A DNA stretch of 64,000 nt from Lolium rigidum (lineage: Eukaryota > Streptophyta > Magnoliopsida > Poales > Poaceae): the NCBI RefSeq assembly GCF_022539505.1, contig NC_061513.1, positions 349,847,696 through 349,911,695 of the forward strand, given 5' to 3'. The notes under the pieces are model-generated. The model saw only the letters and a list, made by a program, of their open reading frames with translations. It ran no database searches and was not told where the DNA came from. Shown here in pieces: positions 54,662-64,000 of this stretch; the first letter of the stretch is position 1, and each line of letters starts with the position of its first letter. Both the position numbers and the translations under genes were made by a program.

Positions 54662-55029
54662 CACGTAGTGTTTTAATTGCGTTCACACTTTCACAGCTTG
54701 TATTACTACTTTGCAAGTTGCATTAGCGTTCACACTGCATGCATGCACATGCACAGAGCATCTCATGGATTTGCATTTAATGAGCCAACTTTTCAGCACT
54801 CTTTTATAAGTTGTTGCATGCATACACATAGCATCTCACTCTTTTCCTTCAGCACGAGGCAGACTCTCAATTCACTTTTTGCAATTCCCTTTTGGGGTTT
54901 TTTCATACGGTAATTCATATTTAATGGGGTCCTTTTGCAATTCCCTTTTTCGGGCCAGTGGTATTTAAGGGGGAAAATAACGGGTGGGAAGATCCACTTG
55001 CAACTCAAATGAACTACCACTTGCTACTC
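54662..55029. other. Intergenic DNA, no gene supported
   Basis: AT-rich sequence with CATGCATGCACATGCAC and a duplicated GCAATTCCCTTTT motif. No frame or element recognised. Confidence 0.3.
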
Positions 55030-55660
55030 AAGTACTGTTTTAAGTTGTAAGCTAACAAAAGTTACTAAAATATTTCTAAATGAATTTTACTATTTAGGGT
55101 TGCTAGGTATTTATATTTATCGTTGATAAATAACGGGGCACCGGGTTGATAACTTGTAAACAAAAAAAAGTGTCGCTACATATTTTAAATTATATTAAAT
55201 TTTTAGGGTTGATATTTATTTATATTTACCATTGATAAATAGCGGGTCACCGGGTTGATAGCTTCTAAACTAAAAGAGAGTGGCTAAAATATTCTAAATG
55301 AAATACTTTTTAGGGTTATTATTTATTTTATATTTATCGTTGATAAATAACGAGGCACCGGGTTGATAGCTTGTAAAATAAAAAAGTGTTCGCTAAAATA
55401 TTCTAAATGGAATACTTTTTAGGGTTGGTAGTTACATATAATTACCATTGATAAATAACGGGGCACCGGGTTGATAACTTGTAAACTAAAAAGAGTCGCC
55501 AAAATATTCAAAATAAAATTAGATTTTGAGGGTTGGTCGTTTTTTATATTTACTGTTGATAAATAACAGGACACCGGGTTGATAGCTTCTAAACTAAAAA
55601 AATCGCTAAACTGTTTTCAAATAAAATTAACTTTGGGGTTAATAATTTTATATATTTACC
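55030..55660. repeat. Satellite-like array, period about 108 bp
   Basis: Five units anchored at GTTGATAAATAACGGGGCAC (starts near 55122, 55232, 55339, 55448, 55555), each followed by CGGGTTGATA(A/G)CTT. Spacing is 107-110 bp. Confidence 0.9.
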
Positions 55661-56510
55661 GTTGATCACTCAAGTACGGATGGGTTGATTATTCAGATAG
55701 AGAGGGTTGATAACTTTTAGCCCGAAAAAAAGTGTCTCGAAACATATCAACATGGGTGCTAGTTTTGAAGATCTCGTCGAGACGGATTTTTTGGTGAAAG
55801 CGGATCTTAATTTGGAGTTATCGTTTGAAAGTTAAAGCGTTTTGAATTTACAAATTTGGAAAAGATTCCGCTGACATCAGCATATTCGTCTATTTGTGCA
55901 TGCATGCGTAACTTTCCCTCAATAGCCTACACCAGGTTGATAATTTTATATATTTACCGTTGATCACTCAAGTACGGAGGGGTTGATTATTCAGATAGAG
56001 AGGGTTGATAACTTTTAGCCCGAAAAAAAGTTTCTCGAAACATATCAACATGGGTGCTAGTTTTGAAGATCTCGTCGAGACCGACGCATAGGTGAAAACA
56101 TATCTTAATTTGGAGTTGTCGTTTGTGAGATAAAACGTTTTGAATTTTCAAATTTGGAAAAGATTCCGCTGACATCAGCAGATTCGTCTATTTTGTGTAT
56201 GCATGCAGAACTTTCCCTCAATAGCCTGCACCATGTTGATAATTTTATATATTCACTGTTGATCACTCAAGTACGGAGAGGTTGATTATTCAGATAGAGA
56301 GAGTTGATAACTTTTAGTCCGAAAAAAAGTTTGTCGAAACATATAAACATGGGTGCTAGTTTTGAAGATCTCGACGAGACCGACTCATAGGTGAAAACAG
56401 ATCTTAAATCGGAGTTGTCGTTTGTGAGATAAAATGTTTTGAATTTTCAAATTGAGAAAGATTCTCGTTTTACGTCATCAGATTTGTTCCCTTCTACATG
56501 CATGCAGAAC
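55661..56510. repeat. Satellite-like array, period about 298 bp
   Basis: Three units starting GTTGATCACTCAAGTACGGA at 55661, 55959 and 56258. Each holds GGGTTGATTATTCAGATAGAG, AACTTTTAG(C/T)CCGAAAAAAAG, CATGGGTGCTAGTTTTGAAG and GATTCCGCTGACATCAGCA. The first unit follows directly from the 108-bp array. Confidence 0.92.
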
Positions 56511-57040
56511 TTTCCTGAAATAGGATATACTACAGTCCAAAATGTTCCTAAAATGGAAAAAAAATTATGTCCTAAACCGATCGCTCAATTTGCTTTGAGC
56601 AAACGATCGCTAGCTAGGGTAGCCCAAAAGAAGTGGTGCTAAAAAGAAGAAATATAATAGGGTTTTGGTTGTGTCTATGACAGGGATGGCCCACCACTTT
56701 GTCGGCTCTGTCCGGCACAACTAGGGCAGTCCTATGGGATGGGACCAAGGTGGGAGTATTACCGCATTATATTGGGCCGCTGCAGCGCGAAGGGAGCTAT
56801 TGGCACTGCGACTGAGTGTTAACGGTTCGAGTTGTTCTAACCAGTGGGTCCTCCTATTTAATAACACGTATTTTGTAAAATGATATAACTCTGACTTGTG
56901 GGTCCACAAGTCTAGTTTGTTAGTGGAAAAGAACAAAAAAAGAACATACAAAAGGAGTGGCAGCTAACGGCCGTCTCTACCCTGATGTTACCGTCATGCC
57001 ACATCAGCATGACAGTGGGCCCAAGCGGTCAGAAACACTG
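56511..57040. other. Intergenic DNA, no gene supported
   Basis: Contains a partly palindromic AACCGATCGCTCAA...TTTGAGCAAACGATCGCT at about 56575-56610. No recognised frame. Confidence 0.3.
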
Positions 57041-57043
57041 TTA

Positions 57044-57340
57044 GGCCTTGTTTGGTACTAGTGTTTCAGTGGGGATTAGTGGGGATAATACTCTAGAGTA
57101 TTGGGTGAATCACTGCTGTCACCCAATCCCACAAAACCCCATCCCCAATCCACTAGGTAGAGGTAGAGTATTGGGGATTGAAAAAATTACACTAAAAATT
57201 TGGGGAAAAGTGGGAAAAAGTGGGGATTAAACTCTCTCATACTCTAGCACCAAACATGCATTGGGGATAAGTGGGGATTTAAAATTTGGAGCGAATTATC
57301 CCCACTAATCCCCACTAAAACTCTAGTACCAAACAAGGCC
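57044..57340. mobile_element. Tourist (PIF/Harbinger-type) MITE
   Basis: GGCCTTGTTTGGTAC at the left end, its reverse complement at the right, TSD TTA at 57041-57043 and 57341-57343. 297 bp with inner inverted AGTGGGGATTAGTGGGGAT blocks. Confidence 0.9.
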
Positions 57341-57343
57341 TTA

Positions 57344-57915
57344 GTGTTCTTTTGGTTTGCGAGGAGAAACACCGTTAGTGTTATCTGCAACAGTTGACTC
57401 TCTCGGTGGGGGTTTGCCAGAAAAAAAAAGTATCATGGTGATTTTTTGATGAAGTTGCCTCTGTGGTTGTTCTTTTGCAATTTTCCCGTTTGATTAGCTT
57501 GAGTTCTGCTCAACTAGAGCGACTATAAAGCCTACTACAGTTTTGCTACATCCAAGCACATAATAGTCTGATCACGAGCAAAACAACAAGAGCAAGGATT
57601 CAATCATAGCCAGTTGAGTTTTCTTTCAACGAAAAGTCAAGGATAGACAGCTCAGTTCACAGCTCACCTCTTCATAAGGCAGCTCCTGTTGGAAAAGTCA
57701 AGTCTTCGACGCAATATTCCGGTCACGAATGCGAAGCTTCATAAATTTGGTCTTCGCTGTCTAGCCAACTCTCACTAGAGATTTACACATCCATCACTAT
57801 TTGCCTGGTCTATTTGTTAGTCAAAAACGTGCAAATCTCCAGTCAAGAATATCATAATGGAAGAACAATCGTCAGCTACAGAGTGGGCATACTTATAGCA
57901 TCCAAGGTCATAGCA
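57344..57915. other. Intergenic DNA, no gene supported
   Basis: Mostly AT-rich. I find no coding frame or terminal repeats. Confidence 0.3.
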
Positions 57916-59293
57916 GGTACCCCCTCGGGTCGTCCCCCTCCAGGCGACTCGGGGGGTGGAACCCTAGCCTCCCGCCGCCGCCGCCGCCTTCCCCACCTCC
58001 CTCCCTTCCCCTCATCGCCCCCTGAGGCTGCCGCCGGCGAAGCCTGGCGCGGCCGGTGATGGGGGCGGCGGGGATCCACGCGTGGTCCCCTGGTGCGGCG
58101 GTAGGAGGCACGCCTCCGCGCCGGGAGGATGGTCCCGTTCCCTGCCGGTCAACGGCTACGTGGCCGCTCATCCCGTCTTCGCCACGGCCTCGCCGGGCGG
58201 GCGTTGATGGGGGCGGTGGCGCGGCCCTAGACATGGCGGCGCGACGCGACTCTGGACATGGCGGCGCGGCCTCTCCTCCGTTTCCTCGCCGCGGCCTCGC
58301 CGGGCGGGTGATGATGGAGGCGGCGGCGCAGTCCCAGATCCTAGCGATGATGGGGGCGGTGCGGTCCTCTCCTCCTTCCTCGCCTCGGCATCGCCAGGCG
58401 GGTGGGGATGGGGGCGGATCTCGTGCTCTCCTCCTCAAGGACTGGGACCAAGGCATCAAGGGCGGTGGCCCTGGATGGCGATGGAGGTGATGGCGTCGAT
58501 CTGGTGGCAGGTGGCGGGCGTCAGGTGCCGCTAACCGCGGCACCACGGTGGTGGTCTTCTCTCTCGCCGGGGGAGATCGGCTAGTTGTGTGGCTAGCAGT
58601 GGTGGATCTTGCGATCCATCGCCTAGCTCCCGATGGCGAGGCGCAGCTGCCGGTGAAAGCCGGCCCGGACTTCGATCATGGCGGATGATGGCGGCGCTTT
58701 TCGTCTTTACCTTGTTGAAGGCATTGTCTTTGTAGTCTGCGTTCTTCGCCTGGGCTGCTCCAGGGGAAACCCTAGACCCGGGTCTCCCGGATCGGACGAT
58801 GGCGGCGCGCAACGCGGTTCTCCCTATTGGGGGTATCGTTTTTGGAGCAGACAACGGATGGCGGTGGTGCTGAGGTGGAGCGGTGTGCTTTTGCTGTGTC
58901 GGCGTCGTCGAGTCGCCACGGCATGGTGCAGTGGTGTCTCGGGACGGATGCAATGTGATGGATACGCGCAGGATGGTGGAGTTGTCTGGCGCCATGGCGG
59001 CATCGATGGCAGGCCTGGCATGATCAATGCGATGATCTCTCTTGAAGATGGAGTCGAGGAAGACAGCGGTAGCAACTTCTATAGCGTGTGCGTTGGCGTA
59101 TACTGAGAGTCTGCTTGACTGGATGTGTTTCTCATCTGCTATTGGGCGGTCTGGGAAGGCATTTCGTTTTTGGATGATATGAGTTGGTGAATTGTCACCC
59201 CCTTCATCCCCCTCTGTAGGTTTAGCGAGGTGGCTTCGAGTTTGATCTTTTGTATTGCTCTTGTAAGGTGTTGTGAATAATCTAATAAAAAAA
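57916..59293 (+). mobile_element. LINE-like non-autonomous retroposon, GC-rich
   Basis: A GC-rich leader with CCCTAGCCTCCCGCCGCCGC, a long GC-rich body, then GTTGTGAATAATCTAATAAA with an A run ending at 59293. Open frames on both strands (for example 58056-58490, 58531-59352) have no domain and overlap each other. No endonuclease or RT. Target duplication not found, so borders are approximate. Confidence 0.6.
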
Positions 59294-59893
59294 GGCGTGT
59301 ACATGCAGACTGGGACAATATTTGCCCCATTTCGAAAAAAAGCAAAGGTCAATAGGTTACATCAATTGTTCTTGGAAAGCGTCTGCTATCCACAAAAGCT
59401 TCAGGTAGTCACAATGCAAGTGGGACCTCCGTTTGGTTTGCCTGAGGAGAAAATGGTGAGGCAACATGACTACCAAATGTAGAACCGTCAATATCGTGAA
59501 CACGAAGCAGTCTTACGCTTCTGAGAGCTGCCCCGCCACCCCACAAGTTCTCTCCCCCTCTACATCCCAAACAGAGTCATTGCACAGAAATAGATGTGCC
59601 ATTTCGTATTGAAGAGAGAAATCCACATGTGATTGTGATAGGCTACTACTTCGTTTTCGCATTACCATGTCGTTCAGACAAATGATTCAGTCTGATACTT
59701 GATCTCACCAAGTCAAAGGAGTAACAGTGCCAGCACCCATCAGTATGCCTCATCTTGTCTATATGTTACATACGAAACAAGTATCATCAGCTTCAAGTGT
59801 GAAAAGTTTTCTCTTCACCACCACGCCGCCACCCCCACCCACCCACCCACACGCCCTACCACCACCAACTCCCTCTGCTGCAAACCTGCATGC
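59294..59893 (+). other. Upstream region of the intact kinase gene
   Basis: 59515-59600 matches 63455-63550 (AGAGCTG, CACAAG, TTCTCCCC, CTACATCC, GTCAT). The TATA-bearing block present at 44797-44990 and 63186-63400 is absent here. The 65 in-frame codons before the chosen ATG are not conserved-looking. Confidence 0.5.
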
Positions 59894-62410
59894 ATGGGTC
59901 TTGTAAACTCTCTGTTCTTCGTCCTCATCGCCATCGCAGGTTTAGCCATCCAAGCCCACTGCGATTACAGTGCAGATTACCCTCCTGGTCCCTCTGCAAA
60001 CTTGTCCACTGTCTGGAAAAGTGGTACAAACCAGCAACCAGGAAGTTTTTACACCGTCGATCCTTTGATCACATGCCCTGTCCCCGGGAATCAGAGTCTT
60101 ATCTTCGCTGCTGGCTTCTACTGCGCAAAACCATGTAACTCATACGTCTTTGGAGTATATGTAGCTGTTTTTTCAAACCATACAGGCGAATTTTTGCCGA
60201 ACTATCAGCCAATTTGGATTGTGGACCCAATAGTAGTTGTCTGGTCTGCAAACCGCGACCGCCAGGTCCAGCTGAATGCTACCCTCAATTTCACCTCTGG
60301 TGGTGATTTGGTTCTTCAGGATGATGACAACAGCCTCGTTTGGTCTACCAACACATCAGGCCAGTCTATTGCTGGGATGACCATCACTGAGCTCGGCAAT
60401 CTGGTGCTCTTCGATCAACATAACAGGTCAGTTTGGCAGTCATTTGATCACCCCACAGATACTTTGCTTCCTAGGCAGCCAGTGTTGGAAGGAATGATTC
60501 TGAGGCCTAACTCCTCCTTTGCAGACTGGACTGTCAGCAATCAATTTTACTTTACTGTTCTTTCTGATGGTCTATACGCTTTTGTTGGGTCTGCCCAACC
60601 TCAGCAATACTATGCATTTGCGGCATCTATCGGAAACAACAGATATTTCACTCTTGTAAATGGGAGTCTGGCGATGGTTGATGCATCCTCGTCAACGCTG
60701 AAGCCACAACTACTGCTAGATTTCAAACTACCGCTATCTTCGTCTTTTCAGTGCATCAGATTTGAGTATGACGGCCATCTCAGGGTATATGAATGGGTGG
60801 CAGACGAACGGCTGCAGATGAGCTTGGTAGCACATGATTTGTTTCAGTTAGAGTACTGTGATTACCCAACTGCATGTGGGGAGTATGGCATTTGCTCAAG
60901 AGGTCAGTGCTCATGCCCGACAGCACCTGATGCAGCATACTTTAGGCAGATTGACTACCGGACACCCAATCTTGGTTGTGCACTGGAGACCCCAATTTCT
61001 TGCCAATCTATGCAATATCATCAACTCATAGCTATCCCCAATATTTCTTACTTTTATTACAACTATTCCATAGAAGCAGAACTGGGTGACGAGGAGAGCT
61101 GTAAGCGCTCCTGCTTGACCACTTGCTCATGCAAAGCTGCCATGTTTCGCTCCTATGGTAATATTAACGGTGGTGGTGGTTGTTCCTTGGTAACAGAAGT
61201 CCTTTCGCTGCAGGTCGATCAGTTCAAACAAGTATATCATAACGATTCAGCATATCTGAAGATCCAGGTGAGCCAACCACATCAAACAGCCAAGAAGAGA
61301 GTGCTTTTAGGTCCCCTGCTTGCAGGATCAATTGCTTTATCCATCCTACTTATTTTTTCCTTCGAGATAGTACGAAGAAGGCGAAAGCAAGAAAAAGATG
61401 ATGAGGACGAATTTGCCAACATACCTGGAATGCCCATGAGATTGACCTTTGAGAAGCTGAAAGTAGCAACCAAAGAATTCAGCGACAAACTAGGTGAAGG
61501 AGGATTTGGCTCAGTTTTCAAGGGGCAGTTAGGCGATGAGACTGTTGCTGTAAAACAGTTGGATAGAGCTGGTCAGGGAAAGAAGGAATTCTCGGCAGAA
61601 GTTCAGATAATTGGTTGCATCCAGCACATCAATTTGGTCAAGCTGATTGGCTTCTGTGCAGAGAAATCACATAGGCTCTTAGTTTACGAGTATATGTCGA
61701 GAGGGTCGCTAGAAAAGTGGATCTATTACAAACAGAACAATGCTCCCCTTGATTGGTGTACAAGACGCAGGATTGTCACCGACATTGCTAAGGGCCTCTC
61801 TTACCTTCATGAGGATTGTAGGCATAGAATTGCTCATCTTGACATCAAGCCACAGAACATCCTCTTAGATGACAGCTTCAATGCAAAGGTGTCTGATTTT
61901 GGGCTGTCCAAGCTGATAGACAGGGATGAAAGTCAAGTAGTGACCAGAATGAGGGGAACACCTGGCTATATGGCACCTGAGTGGTTGACATCTCAAATTA
62001 CTGAGAAAGTTGATGTCTACAGCTTTGGTGTTGTGGTCATGGAAATTATCAGCGGAAGAAAGAATCTGGACTACTCTCAACCCGAAGGCAGCGTACAGCT
62101 CATTACCTTGCTGCAAGGGAAGGCGGAGAATGGGCAGCTGGAAGATATGATCGATGAAAACAGTGATGACATGCGCTTACACAAGGAGGAAGTGGTTGAG
62201 GTTATGAAGCTTGCAATGTGGTGTTTGCAGAGTGACAAAAACAGAAGGCCTGCCATGTCATTGGTGGTGAAGGTCATTGAAGGAGAGAAGGATGTGGAAG
62301 CTAACTTGGATTACAACTTCTTTGACCTAAGCCCTGCAATCTCTGTTCCAGTTTGTCGGTCCACTTCTTCAGCTCCACCTGCAGCATCAATTCTCTCTGC
62401 CCCCAGATGA
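59894..62410 (+). CDS. G-type lectin S-receptor-like Ser/Thr kinase (SD2-5 type), intact
   Basis: 838 aa, no intron. I place the start at 59894 because MGLVNSLFFVLIAIAGLAIQ is a signal peptide. The upstream in-frame Met (59699) would hide it. Order: signal peptide 1-22; bulb-type lectin about 109-200 (VVVWSANRDRQ, GGDLVLQDDDN, SVWQSFDHPTDTLL); EGF/PAN-like Cys-rich part (CGEYGICSRGQC, SCKRSCLTTCSC); transmembrane about 470-492; kinase about 530-800 with GEGGFGSVF at 534, Lys in VAVKQL near 553, HLDIKPQN at 648-655, DFG at 668-670, APE at 694. HLD in place of HRD makes it a non-RD kinase, a class often linked to immune receptors. A plasma-membrane receptor is inferred. The ligand is unknown. 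Confidence 0.94.
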   Translation: MGLVNSLFFVLIAIAGLAIQAHCDYSADYPPGPSANLSTVWKSGTNQQPGSFYTVDPLITCPVPGNQSLIFAAGFYCAKPCNSYVFGVYVAVFSNHTGEFLPNYQPIWIVDPIVVVWSANRDRQVQLNATLNFTSGGDLVLQDDDNSLVWSTNTSGQSIAGMTITELGNLVLFDQHNRSVWQSFDHPTDTLLPRQPVLEGMILRPNSSFADWTVSNQFYFTVLSDGLYAFVGSAQPQQYYAFAASIGNNRYFTLVNGSLAMVDASSSTLKPQLLLDFKLPLSSSFQCIRFEYDGHLRVYEWVADERLQMSLVAHDLFQLEYCDYPTACGEYGICSRGQCSCPTAPDAAYFRQIDYRTPNLGCALETPISCQSMQYHQLIAIPNISYFYYNYSIEAELGDEESCKRSCLTTCSCKAAMFRSYGNINGGGGCSLVTEVLSLQVDQFKQVYHNDSAYLKIQVSQPHQTAKKRVLLGPLLAGSIALSILLIFSFEIVRRRRKQEKDDEDEFANIPGMPMRLTFEKLKVATKEFSDKLGEGGFGSVFKGQLGDETVAVKQLDRAGQGKKEFSAEVQIIGCIQHINLVKLIGFCAEKSHRLLVYEYMSRGSLEKWIYYKQNNAPLDWCTRRRIVTDIAKGLSYLHEDCRHRIAHLDIKPQNILLDDSFNAKVSDFGLSKLIDRDESQVVTRMRGTPGYMAPEWLTSQITEKVDVYSFGVVVMEIISGRKNLDYSQPEGSVQLITLLQGKAENGQLEDMIDENSDDMRLHKEEVVEVMKLAMWCLQSDKNRRPAMSLVVKVIEGEKDVEANLDYNFFDLSPAISVPVCRSTSSAPPAASILSAPR

Positions 62411-63555
62411 ACCTGTAAAAGGACTGTGTGACATGCAGTGACATATTTGTTATTGCTGTTTTGTTCGTATCCAAGAATAAATCTTCATATTGGTGGCACG
62501 GCAAAAGTAATTTGTTTCACACCTGTGCCTAGACCATGAAAATATTTATTAATTTGGCCAAAAAGATACTATACTGTACCTTGTCATTCTATATTAGATT
62601 TTCCAGAGGCAAAAAAATTACTTGCTTACGAAGATGACAAGCAGGTTAATTACTTATGCAGAGAGTTTGTCCTGATAGAATTAAATACTGCATATAGAAG
62701 TGCACTAGTTATATTATATATATTTCCTTATTTCTAAAGAGCACAACCATGTCGTCATTCCAAGATGGTGGCGCACGCACATACCCTGAATTTAAGGCTA
62801 AGAGCATGTTTGAGACAGTAGAAATGTTTTTCCTACAATCACAATTTTTTAGTAAATAACTAACTGAAAATAATATGACACGTCATGAATTACTACTAAC
62901 TGTGAAACGAGAAATAAATACTAAGAGAAGAATCTAGCTTACGGCTGCAGTGGACTTGTACTGATTTGTTAGTGAAATTCTCAACAAAGCAAGAGGTGCC
63001 AGCTATAATATGCAGTCAATAGGCCAGCTATCCAAGTGCAGTTGCAAAGCAAAAACAAAAAATATCTGGCTAGTAATAATATTATTATGTATGTTATGGT
63101 TAGCACAGGGATGGTCCATAGATGTGACTTTAAAGGCTGACATACAGACATAACGTGCACATACTGCTGGTCCAATCTAAACAAGAAGATTCAGAAGAAT
63201 ACTCCTCATTCTTCAGCTTGTTCTCTGGCATATCCTGAGGCATCAGCATCCCAGAATAAGCTTACACAACTGTGCAAGTTGCCGGCCGGCTATAAATCTG
63301 GCACAAAGTCAGATAGCTGAGGCAAGGAGGAGCTAGGCAAGAGCGGAGGATATGGAAATGATGTGGCCAAGGTGAATAACAGGGCAGTGCTCCCTCGGCA
63401 GAGTACGCAAGCAGAGATAGGAAAAGCACTGGTCTGCAACCTGCTTTGCCGAAGAAGAGCTGTCCTGCTATTCGACACCACAAGCATCAGCATCTTCTCC
63501 CCTGCCCCCTACATCCGAAGCATAGTCATCGTATGGGAAGCAGATTTATTTTTCA
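61940..63555 (+). repeat. Segmental duplication, copy B (counterpart of 43395-45075)
   Basis: Collinear with the copy listed there, from the kinase C-lobe through 3' UTR to the next promoter-like region. Confidence 0.9.
63291..63298 (+). promoter_or_regulatory. TATA box in duplicated kinase promoter, copy B
   Basis: TATAAATC in GCCGGCCGGC/TATAAATCTGG, about 350 bases before the kinase remnant at 63640. Confidence 0.55.
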
Positions 63556-63639
63556 GCATGTTGAGTTCAGTTTCTGAGGGTTTCCTAACCAATAAAAGGG
63601 TTGCAGCACTTGGGTTGAGCTGGCTAATGAAAATTTTAA

Positions 63640-63966
63640 AATCTTAGCGAAGATTCCCACAAGATGGTTTCTCAGGCTCCTGGTTTACAGCTACATGTAT
63701 ACATAGGGAGCATCATTACAAAGTGGATCATTACCAATATTTCCAGGGGTCTATCTTATGTTCGTCGGGAATGCAGGCAGGTAATTGCTTATCCAGATAT
63801 AAAACCTCACAAGATTCTCTTAGATGACAGCTTCAACACAAAATTTACTGAGTACTTGCTACCCAAGTTGATCAAGATGGATAAGAACGGAGTGATAACA
63901 AGAATGAGAAACGCACCAGGATGTATGGTGCCCGAATGGCTCCCTTCACAAATTAGTAACAGGTAA
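63640..63966 (+). pseudogene. Degenerate kinase fragment at the window edge
   Basis: Open from 63664. WIITNISRGLSYVRRECRQ, IAYPDIKPHKILLDDSFN and RMRNAPGCMVPEWLPSQISN align with the intact gene's IAKGLSYLHEDCRH, IAHLDIKPQNILLDDSFNAK and RMRGTPGYMAPEWLTSQIT. Catalytic Asp is kept, but Asn of the loop is Lys (KPHK), and the DFG motif is replaced (KFTEYLLPKL for KVSDFGLSKL). Activity is unlikely. The frame ends at NR with a strong donor-like CAG/GTAAGA at about 63959-63967, so an exon border or a chance stop is possible; the gene may continue outside the window. Confidence 0.78.
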
Positions 63967-64000
63967 GATTTGGACCAATCTGTAAAAATTGTGGCGATGC
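63967..64000. other. Window edge
   Basis: Too short to interpret. AT-rich after the donor-like site. Confidence 0.3.

Noticed and set aside
58531..59352. 273-codon minus-strand frame in the GC-rich retroposon
   Set aside because: No domain, overlaps other long frames on both strands, a composition effect of GC-rich DNA.
59699..59893. Upstream in-frame Met extending the intact kinase by 65 residues
   Set aside because: It would place a non-signal, His/Pro-rich stretch before a clear signal peptide. The Met at 59894 starts a proper hydrophobic leader.

Overview
The window looks like chromosomal DNA of a Triticeae grass (wheat, Aegilops, barley or rye type). Several things point there: nested Athila-like and Del-like Gypsy elements, an Angela/BARE/WIS-type Copia element, a CACTA element with TIRs and a 3-bp TSD, Stowaway, Tourist and Mutator-type MITEs, and low gene density. 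By eye well over two thirds of the window is mobile-element DNA. Species and chromosome cannot be read from the sequence alone.

Layout. 1-11925 holds two LTRs of one Athila-like family that face each other. The left one (1-910 plus 6211-6230) is split by a young 5.3-kb Del-like element (911-6210, TSD CCTAT). The right one (10526-11925) is the 5' LTR of a minus-strand element with gag, protease and a truncated third ORF but no reverse transcriptase. 11926-26700 is mixed: an old LTR piece, a Helitron-type 3' end bracketed by a 110-bp direct repeat, two related unrecognised small genes (16093-16467 and 21356-21829, both minus), a 5'-truncated LINE with target duplication, a minisatellite, a TIR MITE, and a larger TIR element. 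That TIR element contains a LINE-like retroposon (14-bp TSD), which in turn contains a Copia element whose two LTRs look identical. 26975-38536 is a short CACTA element carrying a 10.5-kb Athila-like Gypsy element (27977-38501, TSD CCAAG) with a decayed gag-PR-RT-RH-IN and a third ORF.

The genic part is 39800-64000. A divergent pair of two-exon germin-like genes (39857-40672 minus, 42098-42895 plus) shares a 1.4-kb spacer full of MITEs. A family of lectin-type receptor-like kinases follows: a truncated copy joined to an LTR and primer-binding site (43388-43873), one intact intronless gene of 838 aa (59894-62410), and a degenerate copy at the right edge (63640-63966). Between the first two lie an 8.6-kb Copia element (46077-54656, TSD TGTAT), two satellite-like arrays (periods about 108 and 298 bp), a Tourist MITE and a GC-rich LINE-like retroposon.

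The host genes fit extracellular defence: germin-like proteins are secreted apoplastic cupins, and the kinase is a plasma-membrane receptor of the G-type lectin class. Clusters of both are common in grasses. I see no tRNA or CRISPR; an rRNA-related signal is a 5S-like fragment inside the CACTA element. The observations most worth checking are the LTR/PBS-kinase fusion, the small gene pair with conserved upstream DNA, the internal promoter and intron signals before the third ORF of the Athila-like elements, the 5S-like control region, the 110-bp repeat around the Helitron end, and the young Copia element with a wrecked interior.
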